Source of the DNA: Funneliformis mosseae
Lineage: Eukaryota > Glomeromycota > Glomeromycetes > Glomerales > Glomeraceae
Assembly: GCA_910592005.1 (NCBI GenBank)
Contig: CAJVPP010001071.1
Coordinates: forward strand, 1 to 23,084
Direction of reading: 5' to 3'
DNA: 23,084 nucleotides
Every line of letters starts with the position of its first letter. Position 1 is the stretch's first letter. The position numbers and the translations under genes were made by a program. The notes beneath the pieces are model-generated. The model was not told the origin of the DNA and made no database searches. It saw nothing but the letters and a program-made list of their open reading frames with translations. Of the stretch, positions 8,260 through 19,300 are shown piece after piece.

Positions 8260-9491
8260 CTTTGCAATCAATTTTTTACCTTGAACACTTAAAGTCTTAC
8301 GAGCTATTATAGTACATTTGGGTGATCTTTTCCCAATTTTGTCTAATCCTGGCCAATTTTTTCCAAATATCAGGTGGCAGTACCCAGATTAATATATTTT
8401 AATTTAAGATATAATCCAATTTTTTTGATAGTTTTATAGGTAATTTTACATTCATAAATATCAAATTGTTAGATCCTTAGATAAAAATGAATAACATTTC
8501 AAATCGCTATTTCAGAAATTTTTTTGCAAGCAAAAATATTCAGATATTCTAATTTATGGTATGAATTTGCAATTGCATATAGACCTTTATCAGTTATTAA
8601 TCCATCATCATGCTCCTCCAAATTGAGATACTTCAGATTAGAGTATGATTTTGCTATTTATTTTAGTGTTTATCGCTGAATCCTGTACTATAGCTAAAAT
8701 CTAAATGAACTATATTTAGAAATAGGTCTGTGATTCTTTTAAATTTTTTTATCTGAAAGTTGATAGTAATTTAAAATTTCTAGATGAGTTACATTTAAGC
8801 AATAAACTGGCTTTTGCTTCTCATGTATTATTTTCATAAAAATTTTTTGTGTGTTACTTTTCATTAGCTCTACACGTTTCCATAGGATAGGTTTCTCAAT
8901 CCAAGGCAGTTTCATTAATAGTAAATTTTTTCAAAGGATTTTGCATTTTAGATTTCTAATCCTGATTGACACAGTAGCAATAAAATCTATATGTTTTATT
9001 TTTTCATATAATATAGGCATTTTCACTAATATACTTTTGATCACATAATAGGCAGTATGATAAGGAGTTGCAAATTAATGGAAACAAGTCTAGAATGTTA
9101 TCTAAGAGGGTATACCTTTCAACACAATTATCTCTGAGTAATATTTTCATAAAATGAAATTCCACCTGAATCATTTCACTATTAGTATCATTATACCCTT
9201 TAGCTTCTAGTTCTGAAATAACTAAAAGAGGACTTTTGTGATTTCTAATTCATTATTAGGCGGGCAAATCATGAAGTCAAAAATAGTTTTATCTTTTAGA
9301 TGCATTGCTTTTTTCATATGAATGTACTCCTTTGTTTTTTCATCATACTTGGGCGAACCAAGCATTCACAAAAAAAATGAACATTTATTCGTAATATTAT
9401 CTATAATACTATTCCCTTGAAGAGATGCTAGAAGTTTCTTACGAATAAGCTCAATAAATATTGCAACCTAAATAATATTTTTAAGTCTCAT
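8260..9491 (-). pseudogene. Leucine-rich-repeat (F-box/LRR-like) protein pseudogene
   Basis: A possible ATG lies at 9491, but the eighth codon is already a stop. Coding-like blocks in changing frames are 'IELIRKKLLASLQGNS', 'KAMHLKDKTIFDFMICPP', 'RDNCVERYTLLDNILDLF' and 'LKCKILKNLLLMKLPWIE' (one stop removed from this reading). Near 8800-8390 the repeats become clear: 'THLEILNYYQLSDKKI', 'NLKYLNLEEHDDGLITDKGL', 'KLEYLNIFACKKISEIAI', 'LKLKYINLGTAT'. The period of about 25 residues with LxYLNL cores is the cysteine-containing LRR type seen in F-box proteins such as AMN1/Grr1, which select ubiquitylation substrates. No F-box is readable at the N-terminus, so the F-box link is inference. Rhizophagus has many such genes. 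This copy has numerous stops and frameshifts. Confidence 0.6.
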
Positions 9492-9726
9492 ACTAGTATA
9501 GTGCAAATGGCTTAGTTATATCAAATGGCTAAACTACCGCTAAAATTTATATCAATCATTTCTATATTTAATTTGAAATCTTATTAGTTAAAATTCTATC
9601 ACATGATTATTTCAAATCACGTGATCCTTGATAAAATATATCATTTCATGTTATTTCGAGTTATTTCATAAAATTTTGCAAGTCTTAAATGCAATTTATT
9701 TTTTTTGTTGTCTTAATAAAATTTCA

Positions 9727-11935
9727 ATGCCAAAACAAAACAAATGTATTAGACAATCTCAGAATACTATCAGAAAGCATTAGAAACAAGTAGAAATTTC
9801 TAATGAAACACTTCTATTACAGAACAATGAGCTATCAGATGCTGAACCTCCTGATATAATTGATGAATAACAATTTAATACCTTTTGGATATAGGGTAAA
9901 GAAACATAATTCAATAATGATGAAATTACACAATCATTACAAGAATTGCAACTAAATATACTAAAACAATTGGTTGAGAATGCAAAAAGGTCATATGCAT
10001 AGGTTGAAAAATTATGTGAACTAATATATAAAGGTAATGCTTAATCAACATTACGCAATAAGAAGGTATATTTGCAAAAGGTGGCTTTTAGCTCTAAGAA
10101 GATCACAGATATATTTCCAACAGGTGAAGTTGCTAAGCCTAATACAAACAATGATGATCTTACATTTGATGATATCTATGATAATAATAATGATAATGAT
10201 AACGAATTTATATTAGAATCTTTAGATTCGTTATTAAAAAAAAGAAAGATGATTTATGGCTCTGAACGGTAAGTCAATTTCTTTATCTAGTTTAGGATTA
10301 AGATTTCACAAAAATAGATGCAAGTAACTTTCTTGCTCAGAGTTTAAACAAAGGTCTATGGCATACACGGCTTATTCACTCTTGAGCAAACCAGTAGCTT
10401 AACAATAAAATGATTATTTCATTTAAATGTGATTGCCATACAAAGTCAGATCTCTCCTTCTTAATGAAGACCTTAAATTGCAAGTTAATAAATATTTACG
10501 TATACACAAGTTTAAGTTAAATGTTACAGGTTTCGCAAAATTTATTGAGAATAAGGTTATCCCTTTCCTTAGGATAGAAGAGAAGACACGTATATCATAT
10601 TCAACAGCACAGAAATGGTTACATATACTTGATTGGAAATATAAAAACCACTATAAAAATATTTATTTTGATGGTCATGAGCGTGAAGATGTAATAGCAG
10701 ATAGACATTGATTTTTAGAATAATGGGTAGAATTACGAAAGAGAATGGTTACTTACAAAGGTGAAAATTTAAATCAAATCATCTTACCCATACTTCCACA
10801 TGGTGTTCTTGAAATCATTCTTATTATCCATAATGAATCAGTCTTTTATGCAAATGATGATATTATTAAGGCTTGAAGTTTGATGGATGAAAGTTGACTT
10901 CGTCATAAGTCGCAAGGCCTTAGTATTCACGTAAATGACTTTTTCTGTGAGTTTATTAGATGACTTTAGCTTTCAAAAAAGGATTGTGTCACTAACAAAT
11001 TACTTCCTAATGGTAAGCAGCTTGTGTACATTGAAGCTTGTATTACAATGTATCCTGATACAAATCGTGATGGTTAGTAGACAAATAAAGACGTCATTAA
11101 ATAAATAAAAGAGTAGGCTATCCCTATATTTGAACGTACTCATCCAAGAAAGGTTGTACTATTTGTGTTTGATAACAGTTGCAATCATAATGCATTTGCT
11201 GATAATGCATTAATAATTTCAAAGGATGAATATGAAAAATGGCAGAAAATAACCTCTCCTTCGTAATGGTATAATACTCAATGATTTACCTTATACTATG
11301 ACATTTACAGATGTTAATGGTATAGTTAAACCCAAGGATATTTGATGAGTTCTTGAAGAACGCAGTTTATGAATACTGGATTTGAAGAGAAAATACTATG
11401 CGTATACGCAACATGATCCTGATCTAAATAAATTAGAATATTGCATAATACATATCCTTTTTGTCTAACTTGATTTTATATCACAAAAGATGCATATACA
11501 GGAGGTAAGTTGCAATTAATAATATTCACTATTCAAACATAACAAATCTAATTTAAAAATACTTATCTTTTTAGGTTATTAAAGCAGTAGGACATATGTG
11601 CATATTCTACCTAAAGTTTCACTCAAACTTAATTATATTAAGTCCTTTTGAATAAAAACGAAGCAGTATACACGTCTTAACTGCGATTATTCGTTCAATC
11701 ATTTTAAGGAAGTTGTATTACGTGTATTAAATTCCATTAACTTAACAAAAGTTCGCCAGTATTCACATCATTCTGCACAGTATATATATGCTTACGAGCT
11801 TGAACTTTCAGATAAGGCAGCTGTCTTTGCGATTAAGCATTATTGATCTCATCATAAAATTTCTAAAACTGTTTTGAAAAAATTTGGTAATATGTGACGG
11901 TATATCAAATATGGCCATGTAAATGATATATACTA
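9727..11935 (+). pseudogene. Dead DDE transposase gene (fungal Tc1/mariner-related DDE endonuclease)
   Basis: The ATG at 9727 starts 'MPKQNKCIRQSQNTIRKH', then a stop-riddled N-terminus and an acidic Asn/Asp stretch (10160-10200). A 56-bp GT-AG intron at about 10269-10324 gives 'ER|NFLAQSLNKGLW'. After a frameshift near 10440 a helical DNA-binding region follows (LLLNEDLKLQVNKYL; STAQKWLHILDWKY). 'IYFDGHEREDVI' introduces the DDE domain. In the first catalytic block the expected H-D-E reads HNE (IIHNESVFYANDD). The second block, 'FVFDNSCNHNAFA', keeps its Asp. The third, 'CIFYLKFHSNLIIL', lacks the Glu found in 'LPKxHxELNxIE'. Two adjacent Trp codons of the family motif G-W-W-T-N appear as two stops. 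No terminal inverted repeats could be found, so the element's ends are unknown. Confidence 0.75.
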
Positions 11936-12246
11936 ATCATATTCTTTTCACGTGATATTAGTAGCATTAAAAATCCTCTTATTACTATTAATATTAGCAT
12001 TAAAATAAACCTAACTAAAAAAATTTTTTATAATAAAATGAAAAAAAAAATGCATTGCTTTAAAGACTAAATCAAAGACTATTTAGTAACATATTTTTTT
12101 TGATATTTATATGATTCAAAAAAATTCCTTTACATTTTAAAAATGTTAAAAATTATTGGATATAACTAAGCTGTTTGCATTATAGTAAAGATAAGATGTA
12201 TTTTTTTTGCATCACTATTACTTGTAACAGTAATACTATTTCTATT
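11936..12246. other. AT-rich spacer after the transposase
   Basis: It contains long A and T tracts, one TTTTCACGTGAT site at 11956-11967, and a small inverted repeat at 12216-12235 (7-bp arms, 6-base loop). I see no gene. The right end of the transposon should lie here, but I could not match it to any sequence left of 9727. Confidence 0.4.
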
Positions 12247-12480
12247 TCATTCTAGGAATACTTTAAGACAAATATCTCTAAAGACACAATTGAGTGTATC
12301 TAGTATTTCTTTATGCGTAAGCTTAGATTTAATGCTATTATATACCTTTACTGGTAAATCAAAATCGATGATAGGATGAAGTGGCCCATAATCTAAGAGT
12401 ATAACCTCTATTTCGTTTTCATTGTTCACATCAAGGAAATTTTTCAGTCTAATACTATTATCACAAATTTTATATAGCAT
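12247..12480 (-). CDS. Unrecognised 77-codon coding-like fragment
   Basis: The frame 'MLYKICDNSIRLKNFLDV..' continues with 'VILLDYGPLHPIIDFDLPV' and 'HKEILDTLNCVFRDI'. The balanced residue composition looks like real protein rather than AT-rich chance translation. It could be the last exon of a lost gene. An overlapping minus-strand frame upstream (12444-12758) is very hydrophobic (IYIPFVIQLLLGIFYISIFIF) and could be a membrane segment, but AT-rich DNA gives such peptides easily. I recognise no family. Confidence 0.3.
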   Translation of the reverse strand: MLYKICDNSIRLKNFLDVNNENEIEVILLDYGPLHPIIDFDLPVKVYNSIKSKLTHKEILDTLNCVFRDICLKVFLE

Positions 12481-12684
12481 TGACTTATATCTTCAGCTTT
12501 AAACCTACAATAGAATGAGATAGACGTATTTAAGAATTCTGAAAGCTCAAAATGGATCATTTTTTGAAAGTTATACAATATTTTAAACTTAGGATATACT
12601 GTTTTGGAAAAATAATTTAAATAAAAAATAAATATAGAAATATAAAAGATACCCAATAATAGCTGAATAACAAAGGGAATATAT

Positions 12685-12786
12685 ATGGATGAGCTTGTAA
12701 CTGATAAGAAGGATGCAAAATTCATTGGAAAAGGTAACTGTGAAATCCTTGCAAACAATATGGAAAACCAACTATCTCAACTTATA
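12685..12786 (+). pseudogene. Possible orphan exon, 34 codons
   Basis: The ATG at 12685 reads 'MDELVTDKKDAKFIG' and 'CEILANNMENQLSQL', then meets a good splice donor GTATGT at 12787. Composition and helix pattern look protein-like, but no downstream exon can be identified and the length is short. It overlaps, on the other strand, the hydrophobic frame described for 12444-12758; only one of them can be meaningful. Confidence 0.2.
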
Positions 12787-12883
12787 GTATGTATAATTTA
12801 CATATAGATAAGTATTATTCGAAAATATATTATCATAAGAAGAAGTTAAATGCCTTAGAAAATCCACCCTAAAAAGTTTTGAC

Positions 12884-13240
12884 TTCTAGAGGCAGAAAAA
12901 AAAAGCAAATTTCTATTTTCAGAATAGAAGGAACATTTTTTAGACAGTCTGTCCTAGGTGTACTAGATAACCTAGAAAATTTCAGACTTCTTTACTTTTT
13001 ATTTTTATTTTTTATCTAAAGGTATATCAGTATATACCATACACATATCATATACATATATAATATATATTCCATACATAAAAAAATTTTGATTTTTATC
13101 TTTAGAACTTTATTTTTACTAGGATATCTAGGAAACCTAGAGAAAAATAATACAAAAACAAAATAAATCAAGAAAAGAATACTTTCTCTTATAATAAAAT
13201 CTGCCTTAAAAAGTAGTCCAGTAAAATTTCTGCCCTAGAA
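12884..13240. repeat. Imperfect foldback element
   Basis: Two nested pairs of inverted arms share nearly the same centre. The outer pair is TTCTAGAGGCAGAA (12884-12897) against the complement of TTTCTGCCCTAGAA (13227-13240). The inner pair, at 12953-12975 and 13119-13141, is built on CCTAGGT..CTAGATA.CCTAG. The middle is a TATATACATA-rich stretch. This looks like a degenerate foldback or MITE-type repeat. I found no clear target duplication, so the true ends may lie slightly outside. There is no coding capacity. Confidence 0.5.
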
Positions 13241-13354
13241 CACTCAAAAAAATAGTCAAATAATCTACTAGTTTTACAACAGTTCTATGACACTACTACA
13301 ATACTATCATGACGCTGAGTTGGATTCTTAAATTATGTGTTTTAAAGATCAGTT

Positions 13355-13420
13355 GAAATTATGGCATAGTATCAGCTAAAATTAATCGCAAATTTACTGC
13401 GCCACCGGTCACCTTTTTTT
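13355..13420. repeat. Degenerate direct repeat, copy 1
   Basis: It runs from 'gaaattatggcatagtatc' to 'gcgccaccggtcac' followed by a T tract. It matches the copy at 13759-13840 in the same orientation, about 400 bp away. It keeps CpG sites that the other copy has lost. Confidence 0.55.
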
Positions 13421-13571
13421 ACATTATCTTAATATAACCAGAAAGTAATATTTGATACTCTCTTGCAACTTTATGATAATATGTATATGTATCATCTAAA
13501 GCTGCCTTTATTTTAGAGTATTATATTAGATATGAAGCCCTTCTCAGCTTTTTCTTGCTTATTTCAAAATG

Positions 13572-13623
13572 CCCACTAAAGCAAAATTTCTTATTTTTTT
13601 TTCTTATAATAATTCTGCTTTGG
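13572..13623. repeat. Imperfect hairpin with T-rich loop
   Basis: The arm 'cccactaaagcaaaattt' pairs imperfectly with 'aattctgctttggtgag' across a run of T. Most mismatches are transitions. It lies between the two direct-repeat copies and may be an internal palindrome of the same repeat family. Confidence 0.45.
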
Positions 13624-13758
13624 TGAGTTACCAATTTTTTAGCAGGTTGGCAAAAGAAATAAGAATAAACATATTCTTAATAGATGACATTTAGAAAATA
13701 AATTAATTGGTCATAATAATACATATCGCATCTTCAACCTCAGATGCAAAATTAGTCT

Positions 13759-13840
13759 GAATTATGCTATAATGTCAGCCAAATTTAGATGTAGATTTAC
13801 ATCAAATTACTGTGTCACTAGACACGATTTTTTTATCACA
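13759..13840. repeat. Degenerate direct repeat, copy 2
   Basis: It runs from 'gaattatgctataatgtcag' to 'tgtgtcactagacac' followed by a T tract. Compared with copy 1, GCGCCACCGG has become GTGTCACTAG: every difference in that block is a transition, and both CpG sites are gone. Confidence 0.55.
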
Positions 13841-13994
13841 ATTTAGCATTTTAACAGGTAATCAAACAAGCATAAAGGGTAAGCATCTCAATATAGAATC
13901 CAATATCCAATCAGACGCAGGAAGTCAATATCTCAACATAAAATCAGATATCTATATAATTACAGAAGGTCAACAATCTCATTATAAAATTTAG

Positions 13995-14784
13995 TATATA
14001 AATGACTCAAAATAAGAAAAAAAGTATAGTATTTAGATTATATATATATAGAAATTAGATTTTATTGTGACAATAAAAATATATTAACATAAAAAATACG
14101 AATATTAAGAAAGATTTAAAAATATAGTTAGAATATAAAAGAGATATAAAAAAATAATAAAAGTATTAGATTATATATTGTATTTAGATTATAGCAATTA
14201 GATTATATGTGATAATTAGATCATATATTTGGATTATATGTAATATTCAGATTATATGTGATATTTTGATTATATATAATACTATAATCTAGAATAAGTA
14301 GGATATCACATGTAATATAATTATATTATATATGATACCCCTCTAATTATTTTAATTTTAATTTTTATATTTTAATATTTTCTTATATTATTATAAAAAT
14401 AAAGCTAGTTTAAAATGTAATTTTTTATTGTTAGTCTAAAGTATAATAATAAATTATATAATTCTATATAATATAATATAACTTAAGATATTTAGAAATT
14501 TATTGTTTAATATATAAATTAATTAATATAATTAGTGCATAACTTTAAATAGTAATTTTTATATTTATAGTTATTTATAAAATAAAAGAAATACTATTAT
14601 TATAATAATTTTTATTTTCTAATAAAATAAGATTTTAAATAATATATATATAATTTATCAAATATGAATATTATTTAAATAGAATACATCTATATTTAAT
14701 TAGAAATTAATCATCTGAAATAATAATATCACCTATAATTCAAGTATCTATTAATAATACTCTATTTATAGATTATAGTATTAA
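13995..14784. repeat. Extremely AT-rich low-complexity DNA with a degenerate tandem repeat
   Basis: From about 14030 to 14290 the motif 'ttagattatat(g/a)tgata' recurs at least seven times at 14-20 bp spacing with many variants. It is followed by partly complementary 'ggatatcacatgtaatataatta' (14301-14323). The rest is A/T runs. I see no gene here. Confidence 0.6.
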
Positions 14785-15045
14785 ATGAAACTATCAGAAT
14801 CTGAAAAGAAAGTTCATTAACTTACATCAGCAATATTAGAATTTAATAGAATATAATTTAATTTAAAAATAAAAAAGGAAAACAAATTATTATATACAGA
14901 TATAAATTATTTAAATGAGCAATTTGTATTCAGAATTTGTAAAGAAATTAAATTTATATAGACAAAAAAGAGTTTATTATAAAAATTTAAAGAAATAATA
15001 ATTCTGAAATTAGAATTCAGATTTTTGATTAAGCTTTTTTTGTAA
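14785..15045 (+). pseudogene. Trace of a decayed coding sequence, unrecognised
   Basis: One frame reads 'MKLSESEKKVH', a stop, 'LTSAILEFNRI', a stop, 'NLKIKKENKLLYTDINYL', 'NEQFVFRICKEIKFI', a stop, and 'KFKEIIILKLEFRFL'. Staying in one frame across four or five stops, with charged helical content, suggests an old gene or element remnant rather than random sequence. I recognise no family. Confidence 0.3.
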
Positions 15046-16328
15046 ATGAATAGTTCCTAATACATAAAAAGTTTAGTAAAAAAAATTTAATGTAATGAAA
15101 TAGATAATTAAAATAAATACATATTTGAAAAAATTCAAGTAAAATTATCGATGATAATAGTAATGTTTGTAATAAAGATATTAATAATGAAAATATTAGC
15201 AATATTTTAATAAATAGTTATATTCTATGCTTATTTTTTGGTTATAATGAATACGGAAAACATTTGCATACAGGATAATAATAACTAGAAGATTTCAAAT
15301 ATGATTATTTTGACATTGGTAATTCTAAACCGGTAGCTTTCGAACTGATCTAAGAGATTCTTCATAGATAAATATTGATTTATGCATCATGATATTAGTA
15401 ATTGATATTGCTAAAATGGTAAAAAATATTGAATAAATTATTTCATTCGAAAAGTTATAAATATCCGGAACGGAAAATACTTGAACCAAAAAATAAAACG
15501 TTTTAATTTGTACACGTGACAGATACTTAACAAGATTAAAAATTATTTTTATGAATTTTTTCTAAATTGAGGAGAGAAGTGAATGAAAGCCTAATCATTT
15601 CATCTCAAATATGTAAAAGAAAAATTTTAAAGATCCAATCATTAACATTAAAATAAATATATTCTAATATAATAGGTACGGAAGTTTATTACTATGACTT
15701 GCACACGTCACTGTTTACGATATCCATATCCACTAATGTAAAAAATAATTAATTAAATGCATATATCCAAATCATAGACATTAAAAAAAATCCGTGAAAC
15801 CATTTTTAAACTAAAACTAAATTAAGGTAACAATTGCAGACATTAGAGTTATATTTGGCATCAATGTAAAACGTGGTATTTTTTATAATTTTTATATCAA
15901 GTAGCACACTTTGCTTTTGCTATTCATTTAATCACATTCCTTTAAACCTAAAAATATTCATTTACATTTTTTTCCTTTTTTTTTTTTGTTAAAAAAAAAA
16001 AAACCAAAATTAAATACGAACGAAAAGGAAAATTTTTTTTCACATTTTTCATAACTCTTTAGTCTTTCTTTAAATATTATCCTTTCATTTATTTCCATTA
16101 ATCCTATAAATTAAAAGAGTACCATACATTTTGTATTCTTAACATGCCTCTCTAACTATATATTTAATTAATTTCTTTATTCTAATGAATATGAGAAGTT
16201 CTCATAATAATACTTAATAATTTTTCAAGTGATTATAACATATCAACCTGTATAATAAGCCACAAACTCGTTCTTTTATTTCCTGAAGATTGTTTAAACG
16301 ATAATCGTTTTACTTAATTCACAATAAT
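15046..16328. other. Intergenic region and helicase upstream region
   Basis: No gene seen. It is AT-rich with one CACGTG core at 15512-15517. A run of 12 T and a run of 13 A separated by GTT lie at 15976-16003 and could pair as a hairpin or act as a nucleosome-excluding tract. A 7-bp inverted repeat, aaacgat-a-atcgttt, lies at 16296-16310, just before the start codon. The stretch from about 15900 to 16328 has the T- and A-tract-rich composition of a fungal promoter and leader, but no core element can be singled out with confidence. Confidence 0.45.
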
Positions 16329-19300
16329 ATGTATCCTGCTTATTTTTCTCGTAACCAAAATGCACATAAACAAGATGATTGGAAAAATGGTAGAAGGATT
16401 TCTATCCCCAATAGTGGGGTTGGTCAGCCTTCGTTGAATCAACGACATCCTTTACCTTATCATGATTATAATAATCATTTTATTTCTTCTCAATCACATC
16501 CCAGTTCACTGAATAATGGATATAGTGTGGATGAATCATATCAACAGAAACATTCTTCTCATCATATTCAATCACATTCAAATAAACCTTATTATAACCG
16601 ACATGTATCTTCCCCTTCTTACAATAGGAGTTTTTCCTTGAATGCGGTACCAACAACATCTAATCAACTTAAAGCTCCTCATTCTTTTAACAATTATAAA
16701 CAACAATCGGGTAATCCGAATATTATGGTTCAAACCAAAAAACGTCCATTATCTCCAATGCCACCCATCGAAACTATTTCCTCTAAAAATAGACAAAGGG
16801 CGTGTAATAATGTTGAATATAATATTAGTCCTTTTTCAGCGAACAAGAATAACAAGATGAAATCTAATGGATCCGAGAATAATATGGACCTTGCATATAC
16901 GAACGTTGCTTCACCTCGATCAGCATTTACTCCTGTAATTAACAACCACATCAGTCAATCACAAGATGATCATTCTACAAACATTCGTAAATCTCCTCCT
17001 AATAATCGTTCAGCTAAAAGAGAAAAAGCTTTAAACGTTAAACCATGGCCTGAAACTATTTATAATATAGATTATATTAATACAAGGTTTAATACAAGTT
17101 CAAAGTATGAAAGTGAACCTTGGTTTAAATCTCCAAAAAATTTTCTTAATAATTTAATTAAAACTCCCGTTAGTTGGGAATCATTTGGTCCTGATGATAA
17201 TAAATTACATCGTGCTACTTTGACCGTAGAGATTGGCGGTTCAATCATTGTTGGACATGGTGACGCAAAAACTAAAAAAGATGCTGAGAAAATAGCATAC
17301 TTATATGTTTGCTTTCTTCTTGAATCAAAAGGTTTAATCTATAATATTCAAAAATGTTCTTCAACTACTGAAGATTCGAGGAAGCTTGTTATAGAATATT
17401 GTGCTAGATTTGATTATGTACCAAATTTTGAATTGATTGGTATTGGACCTGATCATAATAAATTATGGGAAGCCAGAGTGGAGTTACCTTCGCAAGGTAT
17501 AATTGGTCGTGGTCGTGCTAAAACAAAAAAAGATGCTGAATTATTAGCTGCTGAAGATTTTAAAAAGTTTGTCGTTGAATGTTCTAAAAAAATTTCTGAT
17601 GAATATCAAGAGTTACATGGTGAAACTCTCTCAAATTCCGAAAAAAATAATATGTCGGAAGATATTGCAAAAGATTTTATTAAATTTTATTGTAAATGCT
17701 TTAAATTTAAAAATCCTGGGTTTAATTATAAAAGTAAAGGTCCCGGACATAGTATGATGTGGGAAGCTTCATTGGTTGTTGAAGGTGTAACTATTGGTAC
17801 TGGTCGAAGATCAAATAAGCGTGACGCACAGGCTGCCGCTTATTTAGATGCTGCCATTTCTTTACGTAAAGATTCTCCTGATCTTTGGGAAAATTTTGAA
17901 AACGATAAATTAAAATCAAAAGATATTACTTCTTCAAAACTTGCTCCTTATATTAATATTCCGATGAGTGATCAAACTTGCGAAACATTGAATAATTTGG
18001 TATCTGAATTACAACAAGCAGACATGTTCCATAGAAATGGTGTTATCGTAGACAAAAGGAAGCAAATGGAAAATTTTTCTGTAAATCGGATTAATAAGAA
18101 GGAAAATATTAATCAAGAACAATTAACGAATGGTCTTGAAACAAAATCTCTTCGACTTTACGAATCTCATCAAACTTATCTCAATTCTTCTCATACTAAA
18201 AAACTTCGTTCTAATCGTTCTCAACTTCCAATTAATTCTTATGCTAGTACAATTTTAGATGAAATTGAAAAAAGTCCTGTAATAATCATTGTTGGTTCAA
18301 CAGGTTGTGGTAAGACAACACAATTACCTCAGTTAATATTAGAGGCAGCAATTAATAAACATCAAGGTGCTCATTGTAATATTGTTGTTACTCAACCAAG
18401 AAGGATTGCTGCTATATCTGTAGCACAAAGAGTTGCTTGTGAACGCTCCGAAAGACTTGGACTTTCGGTTGGGTATCAAGTTCGATTTGAAAGTGTGCTA
18501 CCAGCTCCAGCTGGAAGTATCTTATATTGTACTACGGGTGTATTTCTTCGAAGAATGCATGAAGAAAATAACGGCAAAGATTCATTAGAAGGAGTTACTC
18601 ATATTGTTATCGATGAAGTTCATGAAAGAGATATGAGTGTAGATTTTCTTTTGGTCATCTTAAAAAGAATCCTTACCGAAAGACATCGTAATAATCGTTC
18701 TTCAATTAAATTAATTTTAATGAGTGCTACAATTGATACAGGAATTTTCGCTGAATATTTTGGCGATCTCTTCGCTAATGGAAGATGTCCTGTTGTTGAA
18801 ATTCCAGGAAATTCTTATTCTGTTCAACAATACTTTATTGAAGATATTGTATCAAAACTTGGAACTCTTTATAAACCATCTGAAACGCCTCAATTATATA
18901 ATGAGGACACCTCAAGATATTTTGATCGCGAGAAGAAAATTTTCCAAAGAAAATCTCCACCTACAAGATTTATTTCACCAAAGAGCACGATACAAAGGAA
19001 ATATCTTGTAATGGATATAGATAGTGATGAAGTTGATAGTCATAGCAGTGAAATCGATGACATCGATACATCATCTGTTGGTTCAACGTCAAGGTTTATT
19101 GATTGGACAGGTTCAAAACAAACAGAAGAGCAAGCTGATGCAGAAATTCCTTATGATTTAATTTCTTTGGTGATTGCTCACATTGTTAATACAACAAGGG
19201 AAGGAGCTATATTGGTTTTCTTACCTGGTTTGGAAGAAATTATGACTCTTAATCGACTTTTTACAATATCTCCTTATCCACTTGGTATTAATTTTTCTGA

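Noticed and set aside
8851..9048. 65-codon open frame on the plus strand
   Set aside because: It lies opposite the LRR pseudogene, and its peptide is Phe/Ile/Ser-rich as expected from the complement of AT-rich coding DNA.
9490..12010. Terminal inverted repeats for the DDE transposase
   Set aside because: The flanks share only a CACGTGAT word and a short 'atatcaaat' match in the same orientation; neither forms inverted ends with a target duplication.
12216..12235. Small inverted repeat tattact..agtaata
   Set aside because: Seven-bp AT-rich arms with a 6-base loop are expected by chance in this composition. It resembles the equally small 'tgttactaatagtaaca' near 3062, but two such cases do not make a family.
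13812..13994. 60-codon open frame with an internal repeat (HLNIESNIQSD / YLNIKSDIYI)
   Set aside because: It begins inside the degenerate direct repeat and has no recognisable domain or splice context. The internal repeat is better explained as short DNA duplication.
15310..15370. Possible tRNA-like B box near 'ctttcgaactgatct'
   Set aside because: No A box, acceptor stem or anticodon loop can be built around it; no tRNA gene is supported anywhere in the window.
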